In this document: positions 1 to 6,983 of the stretch, in pieces | How the letters are laid out: each line of letters opens with the position of its first letter | Position numbering within the stretch: position 1 is the stretch's first letter | Assembly (NCBI GenBank): GCA_903837595.1 | Contig: CAILVI010000471.1 | Coordinates: 1 to 43,525, forward strand | Direction: 5' to 3' | Length of the DNA stretch: 43,525 bases | Source: an uncultured Thiodictyon sp. | GTDB taxonomy: Bacteria; Pseudomonadota; Gammaproteobacteria; Chromatiales; Chromatiaceae | Notes under the pieces: generated by a model | What the model was told of the DNA's origin: nothing | Databases searched by the model: none | The model's input: the letters and a program-made list of their open reading frames with translations, nothing else | Translations under genes and position numbers: made by a program

Positions 1-60
1 CGGCCCCCCGGCCGCGACGGTTTTGATAGCAGCCCCCCCGGCCGCGTCCTGTTCTGCTAT

Positions 61-89
61 TTGACGGCCAGCGAGTCCGCCGCTACTAT
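61..89 (+). promoter_or_regulatory. sigma-70 promoter of tRNA-Val
   Basis: A TTGACG -35 box (61-66) and a TACTAT -10 box (84-89) are separated by exactly 17 bp. The segment after the -10 box is C-rich (TCGCTCCTGCCC), like the discriminators of stable-RNA promoters. Transcription would start near 96, about 11 bases before the mature tRNA 5' end at 107. The promoter function is inferred from sequence match alone. Confidence 0.75.
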
Positions 90-106
90 CTCGCTCCTGC
101 CCTTCA

Positions 107-181
107 GGGCGCGTAGCTCACCGGTAGAGCATCGCCTTCACACGGCGAGGGTAGGAGGTTCGATCCCTCCCGCGCCCACCA
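107..181 (+). tRNA. tRNA-Val (CAC anticodon)
   Basis: A complete cloverleaf can be folded by hand. The acceptor stem GGGCGCG pairs with CGCGCCC, the D stem is GCTC/GAGC, the anticodon stem is TCGCC/GGCGA and the T stem is GGAGG/CCTCC around TTCGATC. The seven-base anticodon loop TTCACAC gives anticodon CAC, which reads the valine codon GUG. The 3' CCA (179-181) is encoded in the DNA. The gene is followed 20 bases later by a strong hairpin terminator, so it appears to be a single-gene transcript. Confidence 0.96.
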
Positions 182-200
182 AATTATCAATCAGTTAGAG

Positions 201-226
201 AAAGCCGGCGCAGTGCCGGCTTTTTT
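201..226 (+). terminator. Rho-independent terminator after tRNA-Val
   Basis: AAAGCCGGC (201-209) pairs with GCCGGCTTT (215-223) around a five-base loop, and a run of six T residues starts at 221. This is a textbook intrinsic terminator just downstream of the tRNA. Confidence 0.9.
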
Positions 227-307
227 GTGCGCACGCGTTCTTGAAGCTGAATTTTGAGCCTGCCGAGGGCAGGCAGTCGATGGGCTCTCGCCAAGAGGCA
301 CACAGTA

Positions 308-811
308 ATGAACCGACTTGAGCCCCCGTTCCCACCGCCTGCCCAGGTCAATGCCTTTCTTGCGGACCATATCGGCCTGCTGCGGCGCAGTTACCGCCAC
401 CTCACCGGGCGCGACCTGATCGATTCCGGGCTCACCGACCAAGCCGCTGCACTGGCCTTGTTCGAGGCGCCCTTCGCGTTGCTCTCGCACGGCACTCAGG
501 CCGATCCGATCCTAGCCTATGGTAATCGCACGGTGCTGCGGCTGTTCGAGCTCACCTGGGAGCAACTCACCGCCATGCCCTCGCGCTACACGGCGCAGGC
601 GCCCAATCGGCAGGAGCGGGCGCGATTGCTCCAGCAGGTGACGGCGCGCGGCTATATCGATGACTATTGCGGGGTGAGGGTAGCGGCGAGCGGCCGGCGT
701 TTCATGATCGAGAACGCCTGTGTCTGGAATCTGGTCGATGCGGGGGGCGCCTGTCACGGGCAGGCGGCGACCTTTTCGCACTGGCGCTATCTGGAGTCGA
801 GTGCCGACTGA
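308..811 (+). CDS. MEKHLA domain-containing protein
   Basis: The 167-residue product looks like the MEKHLA family (Pfam PF08670), a PAS-like sensory fold known from bacteria and from plant HD-ZIP III proteins. Supporting sequence includes the SYRHLTGRDLI stretch, then LFEAPFALLSHGTQADPILAYGN and the LFELTWEQLTAMPSRYTA segment, which fit the family pattern. No catalytic residues are evident, so it is probably a ligand- or redox-sensing stand-alone domain; its target is unknown. An in-frame ATG also exists at 254, but the family usually begins close to the ATG at 308, which is used here. No strong ribosome binding site is seen at either start. It sits alone between the tRNA and a 322-base spacer. 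Confidence 0.78.
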   Translation: MNRLEPPFPPPAQVNAFLADHIGLLRRSYRHLTGRDLIDSGLTDQAAALALFEAPFALLSHGTQADPILAYGNRTVLRLFELTWEQLTAMPSRYTAQAPNRQERARLLQQVTARGYIDDYCGVRVAASGRRFMIENACVWNLVDAGGACHGQAATFSHWRYLESSAD

Positions 812-1133
812 TGTAGACCGCCGGGTGCGGTCGCATTCTGATATTATTGGCATTCTAAGAACCAAATCCGGACAAGGCGCGAATCCTGGGGAATCGACCT
901 GCCGCCCAGGGTCGCCCGATCAACGTCCGCCCAGGGTCGCCCGATCAACGTCCGCCCAGCCAGACTCAGGCCATGCACGCCAACCCCTGTTCACGCATCG
1001 CCACACCTGCCCCCGGGGGCGGGGGACGCGCGTCAATTCGCATGCCATCCCGGCCGCTCGGTCGGTCGCGCGACTGCGCGCCCGTGCTCGACCCGTCCCG
1101 CGGACGGTGCACCGGACGTAGGGCCCCTGCGGC
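812..1133. other. Intergenic spacer with 25-bp tandem repeat
   Basis: No gene is supported here. A 25-bp unit beginning CGCCCAGGGTCGCCC is present twice head to tail (903-927 and 928-952), followed by a 7-base start of a third copy (953-959). The two full copies are identical by eye. The rest is GC-rich spacer leading to the GTG start at 1134; an in-frame TAG at 1119-1121 limits how far upstream that gene can begin. Confidence 0.7.
903..959. repeat. Tandem direct repeat, 25-bp unit, 2.3 copies
   Basis: Two identical 25-bp copies (903-927, 928-952) and a partial third. The short length and perfect identity suggest recent slippage or duplication. It lies about 175 bp upstream of the GGDEF-EAL gene start. 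Confidence 0.85.
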
Positions 1134-3335
1134 GTGTCGGTGAGCGCCGCCGCGACGGCCGCCGCCGTCCTGTGCGTCTTGGGACTCGCCCTTGGATGGC
1201 GCCTGATACGCCGCCGCTGGTCTGACATTTTGCTAGGTGCGGTGGTTCGCGGCGCGCCCGAGCAAGCGATCCGCCCCGCCTTAGAGGCCCAACGCGGTAG
1301 CCTGCGCGCCATCGCCGACGGCGCCGCGGAGGGGATCTTCCTGACCGATGACCGCGGGCGGATCGTCTATGCCAATCCCGCCGGGGAACAACTCCTGGGC
1401 TACCCCGCGGGCGCCCTGATCGGCTGCGATGCCCATGCCACCCTGGCGCCCCCGGAGTTACAGGGGCAGTGCCGGCACGGCCTGGAGGGCTTCGCCCGGG
1501 ATGGCCGCGGGGAGTTTCTCGGCAAGGCCATTACGTTGCCGGCCATCCGTGGCGACGGCCGTCGGGTCCAGGTCGAACTGTGGGTCATCCCGCTCTGGCT
1601 GGATGAGTGCTGGCACGCCATCGCGGTCATGCGTGACCTCTCCGAGCGCCACGCACTGGAGCGCGACCTGGATGAGACCCGGCAGAATTTTCACAGCCTG
1701 GTCCAGGACAACCTCACCGGCATCCTGATCCTGGATGCCCAGGGCACGGTCCAATTCACCAACCCGGCGGCGGAGAGCCTGCTGGACGTCGGGGCGAACG
1801 GCCTGATCGGACAGCCGTTCGGCATCCCCGTCACCGGCGACCAAAGTGAGGCCAGGCAGACGGAGATTCGTACCGTCCGCCACGACGGCAGCGCCGGGGT
1901 AGCCGCCATGGGGGTGACCGAGACCCGCTGGCAGGGCCGCCCGGCCTATCTGGTCATGCTCCACGACATCACCGAACGCAAGGCCGAGGAGACCCGCATC
2001 CAACGCCTCGCCTTCCAGGACCGACTCACCGGCCTGCCCAACCGCGATCTCTTTTTCGATCGCCTGCACCAAGCCATCGAGTTTGCCTCGCGGGAGGGCA
2101 AGGGGCTGGCGGTGGTGTTCATGGACCTGGACCGCTTCAAGGTCATCAACGATACCCTGGGCCATGCGATGGGCGACGCCCTGCTGTGCGCGGTCGCCGA
2201 GCGCCTGGGCGCCCTGCCGCGCACCTCCGACACGCTGGCGCGCTGGGGCGGGGACGAGTTCACGGCGGTCTTCTATAATGTGGCCGACCAAGCCGGGGCG
2301 GACCGGATCGGGAAACGGCTGTTGAGCGCCTTCCTCCTGCCCTTCAACCCGGAGGGGCATGAGATGTACGTGACCCCGAGTATCGGCATCAGTCTCTTTC
2401 CTGCGCTGGCCACTGACCCGGACGTACTGGTGCGCCAGGCCGACGCGGCGATGTACGAGGCCAAGCGTCAGGGCGGCAACGCCTTGCGGCTGTACGATCC
2501 CAACACCGCCCTGACTGCCGAGTCCCGACTGGAGATCGAGCGCGACCTGCAAAAGGCCTTGCACCATGGTGAGTTGCTGCTGCACTATCAACCCCAGGTG
2601 GCGCTTGCCTCCGGTGAGTGTGTTGGCTTCGAGGCCCTGCTGCGCTGGCAGCGCCCCGGCTGCGGGTTGGTCGGTCCGGCCACCTTCCTGCCCCTGTTGG
2701 AAAGCTCCGGGCTCATCGTCGAGGTGGGCAGTTGGGTGCTGGAGGCGGCCTGTTGCCAATTGGAGGAGTGGTCTGCCGCCGGGCTCGTGCACTTATCCCT
2801 GGCGATCAATGTCTCGCCCATCCAGTCCGAGCGGGGGGACCTGTTCGCCCAAGTCGCCGAGACCCTGAATCGGCACGCGATCGATCCCCGGCGGTTGGTG
2901 CTGGAGTTTGCCGAGAGCGCACTTTTCGCCCACACCAACCGCTCACCGGACCTGCTGCAGCGCCTCGCAGAGCTTGGCGTAACATTGCATGTCGACGACT
3001 TTGGGACCGGATATTCCTCCTTCTCCGGACTGCGGCGTCTGCCCGTCGCCGCCATCAAGATCGACGAGCGCTTTGTGCATGATGTGGTGTCCGACGCCGG
3101 CAATGCTGCACTGGTAAGCGCCACCCTGACCCTGGCTCACGGCAATGGCAAGCAGGTGGTTGCCGAGGGGGTGGAGACCTTAGCGCAGGCCGCCACCCTC
3201 TACCGTCTGGGCTGTGACCTGGCCCAGGGCTATTATTTCGGTCGCCCGATGGTCGCGGCGGCGCTGCCGGAGTGGCTGCGGGGTTGGGGGCAGGGGAGTG
3301 GCGCGTGGCGCCTGGTGCGGGACCAGGAATTCTGA
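1134..3335 (+). CDS. PAS-PAS-GGDEF-EAL c-di-GMP signalling protein
   Basis: The 733-residue protein has one N-terminal membrane segment (about residues 6-25), two PAS domains (about 55-170 and 180-280), a GGDEF domain and an EAL domain. The diguanylate cyclase signature GGDEF is intact at 372-376, and an RTSD inhibitory I-site lies five residues before it (363-366), so product inhibition is plausible. The phosphodiesterase half keeps EALLRW (E500), DDFGTGYSS, KIDERF and the AEGVET motif, so both activities may be retained. The GTG at 1134 is the most upstream start possible because an in-frame stop lies at 1119-1121. The kaiA-like gene starts 80 bp after its stop on the same strand, suggesting it belongs to the clock cluster as an input or output module; that link is inferred from position only. 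Confidence 0.92.
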   Translation: MSVSAAATAAAVLCVLGLALGWRLIRRRWSDILLGAVVRGAPEQAIRPALEAQRGSLRAIADGAAEGIFLTDDRGRIVYANPAGEQLLGYPAGALIGCDAHATLAPPELQGQCRHGLEGFARDGRGEFLGKAITLPAIRGDGRRVQVELWVIPLWLDECWHAIAVMRDLSERHALERDLDETRQNFHSLVQDNLTGILILDAQGTVQFTNPAAESLLDVGANGLIGQPFGIPVTGDQSEARQTEIRTVRHDGSAGVAAMGVTETRWQGRPAYLVMLHDITERKAEETRIQRLAFQDRLTGLPNRDLFFDRLHQAIEFASREGKGLAVVFMDLDRFKVINDTLGHAMGDALLCAVAERLGALPRTSDTLARWGGDEFTAVFYNVADQAGADRIGKRLLSAFLLPFNPEGHEMYVTPSIGISLFPALATDPDVLVRQADAAMYEAKRQGGNALRLYDPNTALTAESRLEIERDLQKALHHGELLLHYQPQVALASGECVGFEALLRWQRPGCGLVGPATFLPLLESSGLIVEVGSWVLEAACCQLEEWSAAGLVHLSLAINVSPIQSERGDLFAQVAETLNRHAIDPRRLVLEFAESALFAHTNRSPDLLQRLAELGVTLHVDDFGTGYSSFSGLRRLPVAAIKIDERFVHDVVSDAGNAALVSATLTLAHGNGKQVVAEGVETLAQAATLYRLGCDLAQGYYFGRPMVAAALPEWLRGWGQGSGAWRLVRDQEF

Positions 3336-3415
3336 GTGAATACAAGATTTTTCAAATGCGTTATTTTGCGGACGACGACCATTCCCACCTTCCACGACAC
3401 ACGAGCCCCCGCGCC

Positions 3416-4369
3416 ATGAGCGAGTCAGAGACCGCGTCGGCGGTGCCGCTGGACCAGGCGCGAGCGGGTGAGGCCGCGCCCGATCGGGGAATCGCCGTGC
3501 TGGCGATTGCGGATCCACCGGCCAGTTCCCCGGTACTGATGGTGGCGCAGGACGACCCCGCCGCCGCGCCGCTGCGGGTGACGCACGCCCCGCTGTCGCT
3601 GTCGGCGGTGTCTGCACTCCTCGCCGCAGGGGCATTCGACTGCCTCCTGCTGAACCTCGGGTCAGCGGACGCTCAAGCGACCCAGGCCCTGGCCGAGGTG
3701 CGGGCACTGGCACCGGACCTGCCGATCGTGGTCTATACGGACAGCGACGACGCCGCGCTCGGTCGGACCCTGATTGCCGCCGGCGCCGAGGACTGGCTGT
3801 GCGCGGCGGACCAGGACGCCCGGCACCTCGGGCGCGCCCTGCGCCACGCGGTGGAGCGCCACCGGCTGCGTCGCCAGCAGCGGCGTTGGGCGGAGGCCGC
3901 GGACTTGGTCGACCAGCGCGAGAGCGAGGAGCGCGGGGTGGGGCGCCTGCTCGGGGAGTCCGGGCGCGCCGGGGAGGCCGCGCGCATCTATGGCGCGGCC
4001 ACCCTGCGCGACAGCAATCCCGGTCTGTTCGACGAGTTGTTGGAAGCCTATCTGGTGCTGATCGAGCACGCTGCTGCCAGTCAGATGTACCGCCTGCGGC
4101 CGGCGGCGCAGGACAGCGCCCGCCCCTTGGCCGAGCGGCTCGGTTTCATGGGGGCCGGACCGCGCGACGTGATCGAACTGCACACCGAGGCCCTGCGCCG
4201 GTTGGCCCAACGGATGGTGCCCACGGACGAGCACCACGTCGCCGTGGAGGGCCGCATCGTGGTCCTGGAACTGATGGGCTATCTGGCGAGTTACTATCGC
4301 CGGTATTATTTGAGTCGACAATCGCTCGCCGTCGAACCGGCGAACGCGCCCGACCGTCAACCGGGCTGA
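3416..4369 (+). CDS. KaiA-like protein: pseudo-receiver plus KaiA/RsbU-type helical domain
   Basis: The 317-residue product has an N-terminal response-regulator-like fold (about residues 38-145) whose active site has decayed: the phospho-acceptor Asp position reads LLLNLG (N80) and the conserved Lys is replaced in WLCAAD (A130). A charged linker (about 146-190) follows, then an all-helical domain (about 200-300) with the pattern LLEAYLVLIEHAA, AQDSARPLAERLGFMGAGPRD and VIELHTEALRR, typical of RsbU N-terminal domains. SCOP and InterPro group that fold with the KaiC-binding C-terminal domain of cyanobacterial KaiA. The gene lies 25 bp upstream of kaiB. The architecture and position suggest a KaiA-type regulator of KaiC phosphorylation. 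In-frame ATGs also exist at 3272 and 3356; 3416 is chosen because the earlier ones add a low-complexity tail or overlap the upstream gene. Confidence 0.7.
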   Translation: MSESETASAVPLDQARAGEAAPDRGIAVLAIADPPASSPVLMVAQDDPAAAPLRVTHAPLSLSAVSALLAAGAFDCLLLNLGSADAQATQALAEVRALAPDLPIVVYTDSDDAALGRTLIAAGAEDWLCAADQDARHLGRALRHAVERHRLRRQQRRWAEAADLVDQRESEERGVGRLLGESGRAGEAARIYGAATLRDSNPGLFDELLEAYLVLIEHAAASQMYRLRPAAQDSARPLAERLGFMGAGPRDVIELHTEALRRLAQRMVPTDEHHVAVEGRIVVLELMGYLASYYRRYYLSRQSLAVEPANAPDRQPG

Positions 4370-4394
4370 CCCCCTCGCAATCATGGGCGCCATC

Positions 4395-4697
4395 ATGGGA
4401 AAGTATTTATTGAGGCTGTATATCACCGGCCGCACACCGCAGGGCAACCGCGCCATCGCGAACCTGCAGCGTATCTGCCAGACCGAGTTGGCGGGGCGCT
4501 ATGAGATGGAGGTCATCGACGTGATCGAGGACCCCCAGGCGGCCGAGGACGCCCGCATCATCGCCACCCCGACCCTGATCAAGGCCCTGCCGCCACCGCT
4601 GCGGCGCATCATCGGGGACCTCTCGAATAAAGATAAGGTATTGATCGGATTAGACTTGAGTGGTCCAGAAGACCCCAATGGAGACCATCATGGCTGA
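4395..4697 (+). CDS. kaiB: Circadian clock protein KaiB
   Basis: KaiB is the thioredoxin-like, fold-switching clock protein that binds the KaiC CI ring. The 100-residue product matches it along its length: KYLLRLYITGRTPQ at the start, the central stretch with YEMEVIDVIEDP, the ATPTLIK segment with the family's cis-proline region, and the LPPPLRRIIGDLS ending. An upstream ATG at 4383 would add four residues; 4395 fits the family start better. It overlaps kaiC by 8 bp, so the two are translationally coupled. Confidence 0.96.
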   Translation: MGKYLLRLYITGRTPQGNRAIANLQRICQTELAGRYEMEVIDVIEDPQAAEDARIIATPTLIKALPPPLRRIIGDLSNKDKVLIGLDLSGPEDPNGDHHG

Positions 4698-6225
4698 GCC
4701 CAAGAAGCTCCCCGCCGTCACCAAGCTGCCCACCGGCATCGACGGTTTTGACCACATCGGCCTGGGCGGCATCCCGGCGGGTCGTACCACCCTGGTGGCC
4801 GGCACTGCCGGCAGCGCCAAGACCATCTTCGCCGCCCAGTTCCTGGCCGAGGGCATCCGCCAATACGACGAGGCCGGGGTTTTCGTTACCTTCGAGGAGT
4901 CGGGTGAGGACATCCGCGCCAACGTCGGTTCGCTCGGCTGGGATGTGGCAGCCTGGGAGGCCGAGGGCAAGTGGGCCTTCGTCGACGCTGCCCCCCAGCC
5001 TGGGGACGAGGTGGTAGTAAGCGGCGCCTTCGACCTGGGCGCACTGGTGGTCCGGGTGGAGGCGGCCGTGCGGCGCATCGGCGCGACGCGGGTGGCGATC
5101 GACTCGCTGGGGGCGGTGTTCTCCCGCTTCGAGAACGAGGTGATCGTGCGTGCCGAGCTGTTCCGGCTCGCCTCTGCACTCAAGGGCCTGGGCGTCACCT
5201 CGATCATGACCGCCGAGCGCACCAACGAATACGGCGAGATCAGCCGCCACGGGGTTGAGGAGTTCGTCACCGACAATGTGCTGATCCTGCGCAATGTGCT
5301 GGAGGGCGAGAAGCGTCGGCGCACCATGGAGGTCCTGAAGTTCCGCGGGACCGTCCACCAGAAGGGTGAGTACCCATTCACCATCATGCCGGATCAGGGC
5401 ATCGTGGTGATCCCGCTCTCGGCCATCGAACTGGACCAGCGCTCGTCTTATACCCGTATTACCTCCGGCAATATTGAGTTGGACGCCATGTGCGGGGGCG
5501 GTTTTTTCCGCGACTCGGTGATCCTGGTGTCCGGCGCCACCGGCTGCGGCAAGACCTTGACCTCCACCGAGTTCATCGCCGGGGGCGTGGCCCAGGGCGA
5601 GCGCTCACTGCTGCTGGCCTTCGAGGAGAGTCGCGACCAGTTGAGCCGCAACGCCTCCGGCTGGGGCCGGGACTTCGACCGCTACGAGCGCGAGGGTCTG
5701 CTCAAGGTCGTCGCCGTCTACCCGGAGGCCGCGGGGCTGGAAGACCACCTGATCCGCATCAAGCGCGAGATCGACTCATTCAAGCCCAACCGGGTCGCGG
5801 TGGACAGCCTCTCGGCCCTGGAGCGGGTCAGCTCCATCAAGGGCTTCCGCGAATTCGTGATCAGCTTGACGAGTTTTATCAAGCACAAAGAGATTGCCGG
5901 GCTGTTCACGGCCACCACCAGTAGCTTGATGGGTGGTGAGTCGGTGACCGAGACCCATATCTCCACCATCACCGACGCGATCATCCTGTTGCGCTATGTT
6001 GAGATGTTCGGCGAGATGAAGCGGGGGCTCACGGTGCTCAAGATGCGCGGCTCGGCCCATGACAAGGACATTCGCGCCTTCACCATCGACGGACGCGGCA
6101 TGCATATCGGCGCCCCCTTCCGCAACGTCACCGGCATCCTCGCCGGCCACCCGCGCCATGTCCCCCCCGCGGAGATCGAACGTCTGGGGCAACTCTTCAG
6201 CAACGAGGGGCCGCTGGGGGATTGA
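4690..6225 (+). CDS. kaiC: Circadian clock ATPase/autokinase KaiC
   Basis: KaiC is a double-RecA-domain ATPase that forms hexamers and autophosphorylates in its second domain. The 511-residue protein has a CI Walker A GTAGSAKT (38-45) and a CII Walker A GATGCGKT (282-289), each followed by a catalytic Glu pair (FEESGED and FEESRDQ). The phosphorylation motif HISTITD is intact; S425 and T426 correspond to the Ser431/Thr432 pair of Synechococcus KaiC, so a phosphorylation cycle is possible. The R-M-G-S-A-H-D stretch after it is also conserved. The ATG at 4690 follows GGAG (4680-4683) at a good distance and overlaps the kaiB stop; ATGs at 4660 and 4678 would overlap kaiB further. Confidence 0.97.
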   Translation: MAEPKKLPAVTKLPTGIDGFDHIGLGGIPAGRTTLVAGTAGSAKTIFAAQFLAEGIRQYDEAGVFVTFEESGEDIRANVGSLGWDVAAWEAEGKWAFVDAAPQPGDEVVVSGAFDLGALVVRVEAAVRRIGATRVAIDSLGAVFSRFENEVIVRAELFRLASALKGLGVTSIMTAERTNEYGEISRHGVEEFVTDNVLILRNVLEGEKRRRTMEVLKFRGTVHQKGEYPFTIMPDQGIVVIPLSAIELDQRSSYTRITSGNIELDAMCGGGFFRDSVILVSGATGCGKTLTSTEFIAGGVAQGERSLLLAFEESRDQLSRNASGWGRDFDRYEREGLLKVVAVYPEAAGLEDHLIRIKREIDSFKPNRVAVDSLSALERVSSIKGFREFVISLTSFIKHKEIAGLFTATTSSLMGGESVTETHISTITDAIILLRYVEMFGEMKRGLTVLKMRGSAHDKDIRAFTIDGRGMHIGAPFRNVTGILAGHPRHVPPAEIERLGQLFSNEGPLGD

Positions 6226-6280
6226 GTGGGAGCGCCGCGCTCCCCGCCCTCGTGACACCGCGGCGGCTGTGAAAGTATTC

Positions 6281-6372
6281 CCGTAGGATGGGTTGAGCAC
6301 AGCGAAACCCATCGTAAGCGCCTCGATAAGGCATTGATTGCTGCTTTTCGCTGCGCTCTGCCCGGCCTACGG
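6281..6372. repeat. Dispersed ~90-bp palindromic repeat, copy 1
   Basis: This element opens with CCGTAGGATGGGTTGAGC and closes with an approximately inverted counterpart ending CGGCCTACGG. Two further copies lie at 25452-25541 and 43200-43285. All share the inner AGCGAAACCCATCG and CGCTGCGCTCT segments, which are complementary and would form a long hairpin. It is non-coding and resembles REP or MITE-like intergenic elements. It lies between kaiC and the lipoprotein gene. Confidence 0.85.
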
Positions 6373-6416
6373 AGGGTGCGTGGATTGGTGCGGCGGCGAA
6401 TACCTTCATCGTCTCT

Positions 6417-6489
6417 GCGGCGATGTCGCCCATGGGTCAGGCGCTCCGCGCCGCGAGCGCCGGTGGCCACAGTTATGATCAAGACCGGA
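6417..6489 (+). repeat. Dispersed ~75-bp repeat family, copy 1
   Basis: The sequence from about GCGGCGATGTCGCCC to ATGATCAAGACCGGA is clearly related to 6888-6971 on the same strand and to 13271-13352 and 25367-25440 in the opposite orientation. Shared blocks are GTCAGGCG, GCGCCG, GAGCGCCGGTGG and ATGATCAA. The copy ends inside the Shine-Dalgarno sequence of the following lipoprotein gene. Confidence 0.7.
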
Positions 6490-6498
6490 GCAAACTTC

Positions 6499-6858
6499 AT
6501 GAGCCAAGCCCCTTTGTATCCGTCATCCGTCGCGTTGCCCGGCACCCTCACCCTGGCGCCGATCCTTACCGCCCTGGCACTCGCGGGTTGCGCCGCCTCA
6601 CCGAACCAGCCGACCGGCGTCATCGACATCACCGTCAAACCCGGCGACACCGGGACCTGTGAGTCCACCCCCTGCCAGGTCAAGTTGGTGATGCCGCCGG
6701 GTAAGGGGACTTACGAAGTGACGGGCAACGAGGTGCGGGTCGGCACCTTCCCGGCAGGTCAGACGGTGGCGCTCGGCGGTTACTGGCAGTCCCAGAAATT
6801 CGCCATCGTCGGTGCCGGGGTGCCGCCGGTCTATGTCTATATCCCGGCGGACCGGTGA
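6499..6858 (+). CDS. Small predicted lipoprotein
   Basis: The 119-residue product has a signal peptide ending in a lipobox, LALAGC, followed by AASPNQP, so it is expected to be lipidated on that Cys after export. The mature part contains PGDTGTCESTPCQVKLVMPPGKG and a C-terminal beta-rich region ending VPPVYVYIPADR. No enzyme motif is visible and I do not recognise a named family. The ATG at 6499 is chosen because GGAG (6487-6490) precedes it by eight bases and it places the signal peptide properly; the open frame extends upstream only through repeat sequence. Confidence 0.75.
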   Translation: MSQAPLYPSSVALPGTLTLAPILTALALAGCAASPNQPTGVIDITVKPGDTGTCESTPCQVKLVMPPGKGTYEVTGNEVRVGTFPAGQTVALGGYWQSQKFAIVGAGVPPVYVYIPADR

Positions 6859-6887
6859 GCGGGCCTTGAACGTTAGGTCGCGCGCGC

Positions 6888-6971
6888 GTGAGACCGCTGC
6901 GGCGGTGTCACGCCTGCGTCAGGCGTTCTGCGCCGGGAGCGCCGGTGGGCCGTCATGATGATCAAAGCCGG
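6888..6971 (+). repeat. Dispersed ~75-bp repeat family, copy 2
   Basis: This copy starts with an inverted repeat (GTGAGACCGC, then GCGGTGTCAC) and continues with CGCCTGCGTCAGGCGTTCTG, GAGCGCCGGTGGGCC and ATGATGATCAAAGCCGG. It ends just before the ribosome-binding region of the methyltransferase gene, as copy 1 does for the lipoprotein gene. Confidence 0.75.
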
Positions 6972-6983
6972 TGAGCGACATCA

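Noticed and set aside
1458-2792. 444-codon minus-strand open frame
   Set aside because: Antisense to the GGDEF-EAL gene, with no recognisable domain and a composition typical of a shadow frame.
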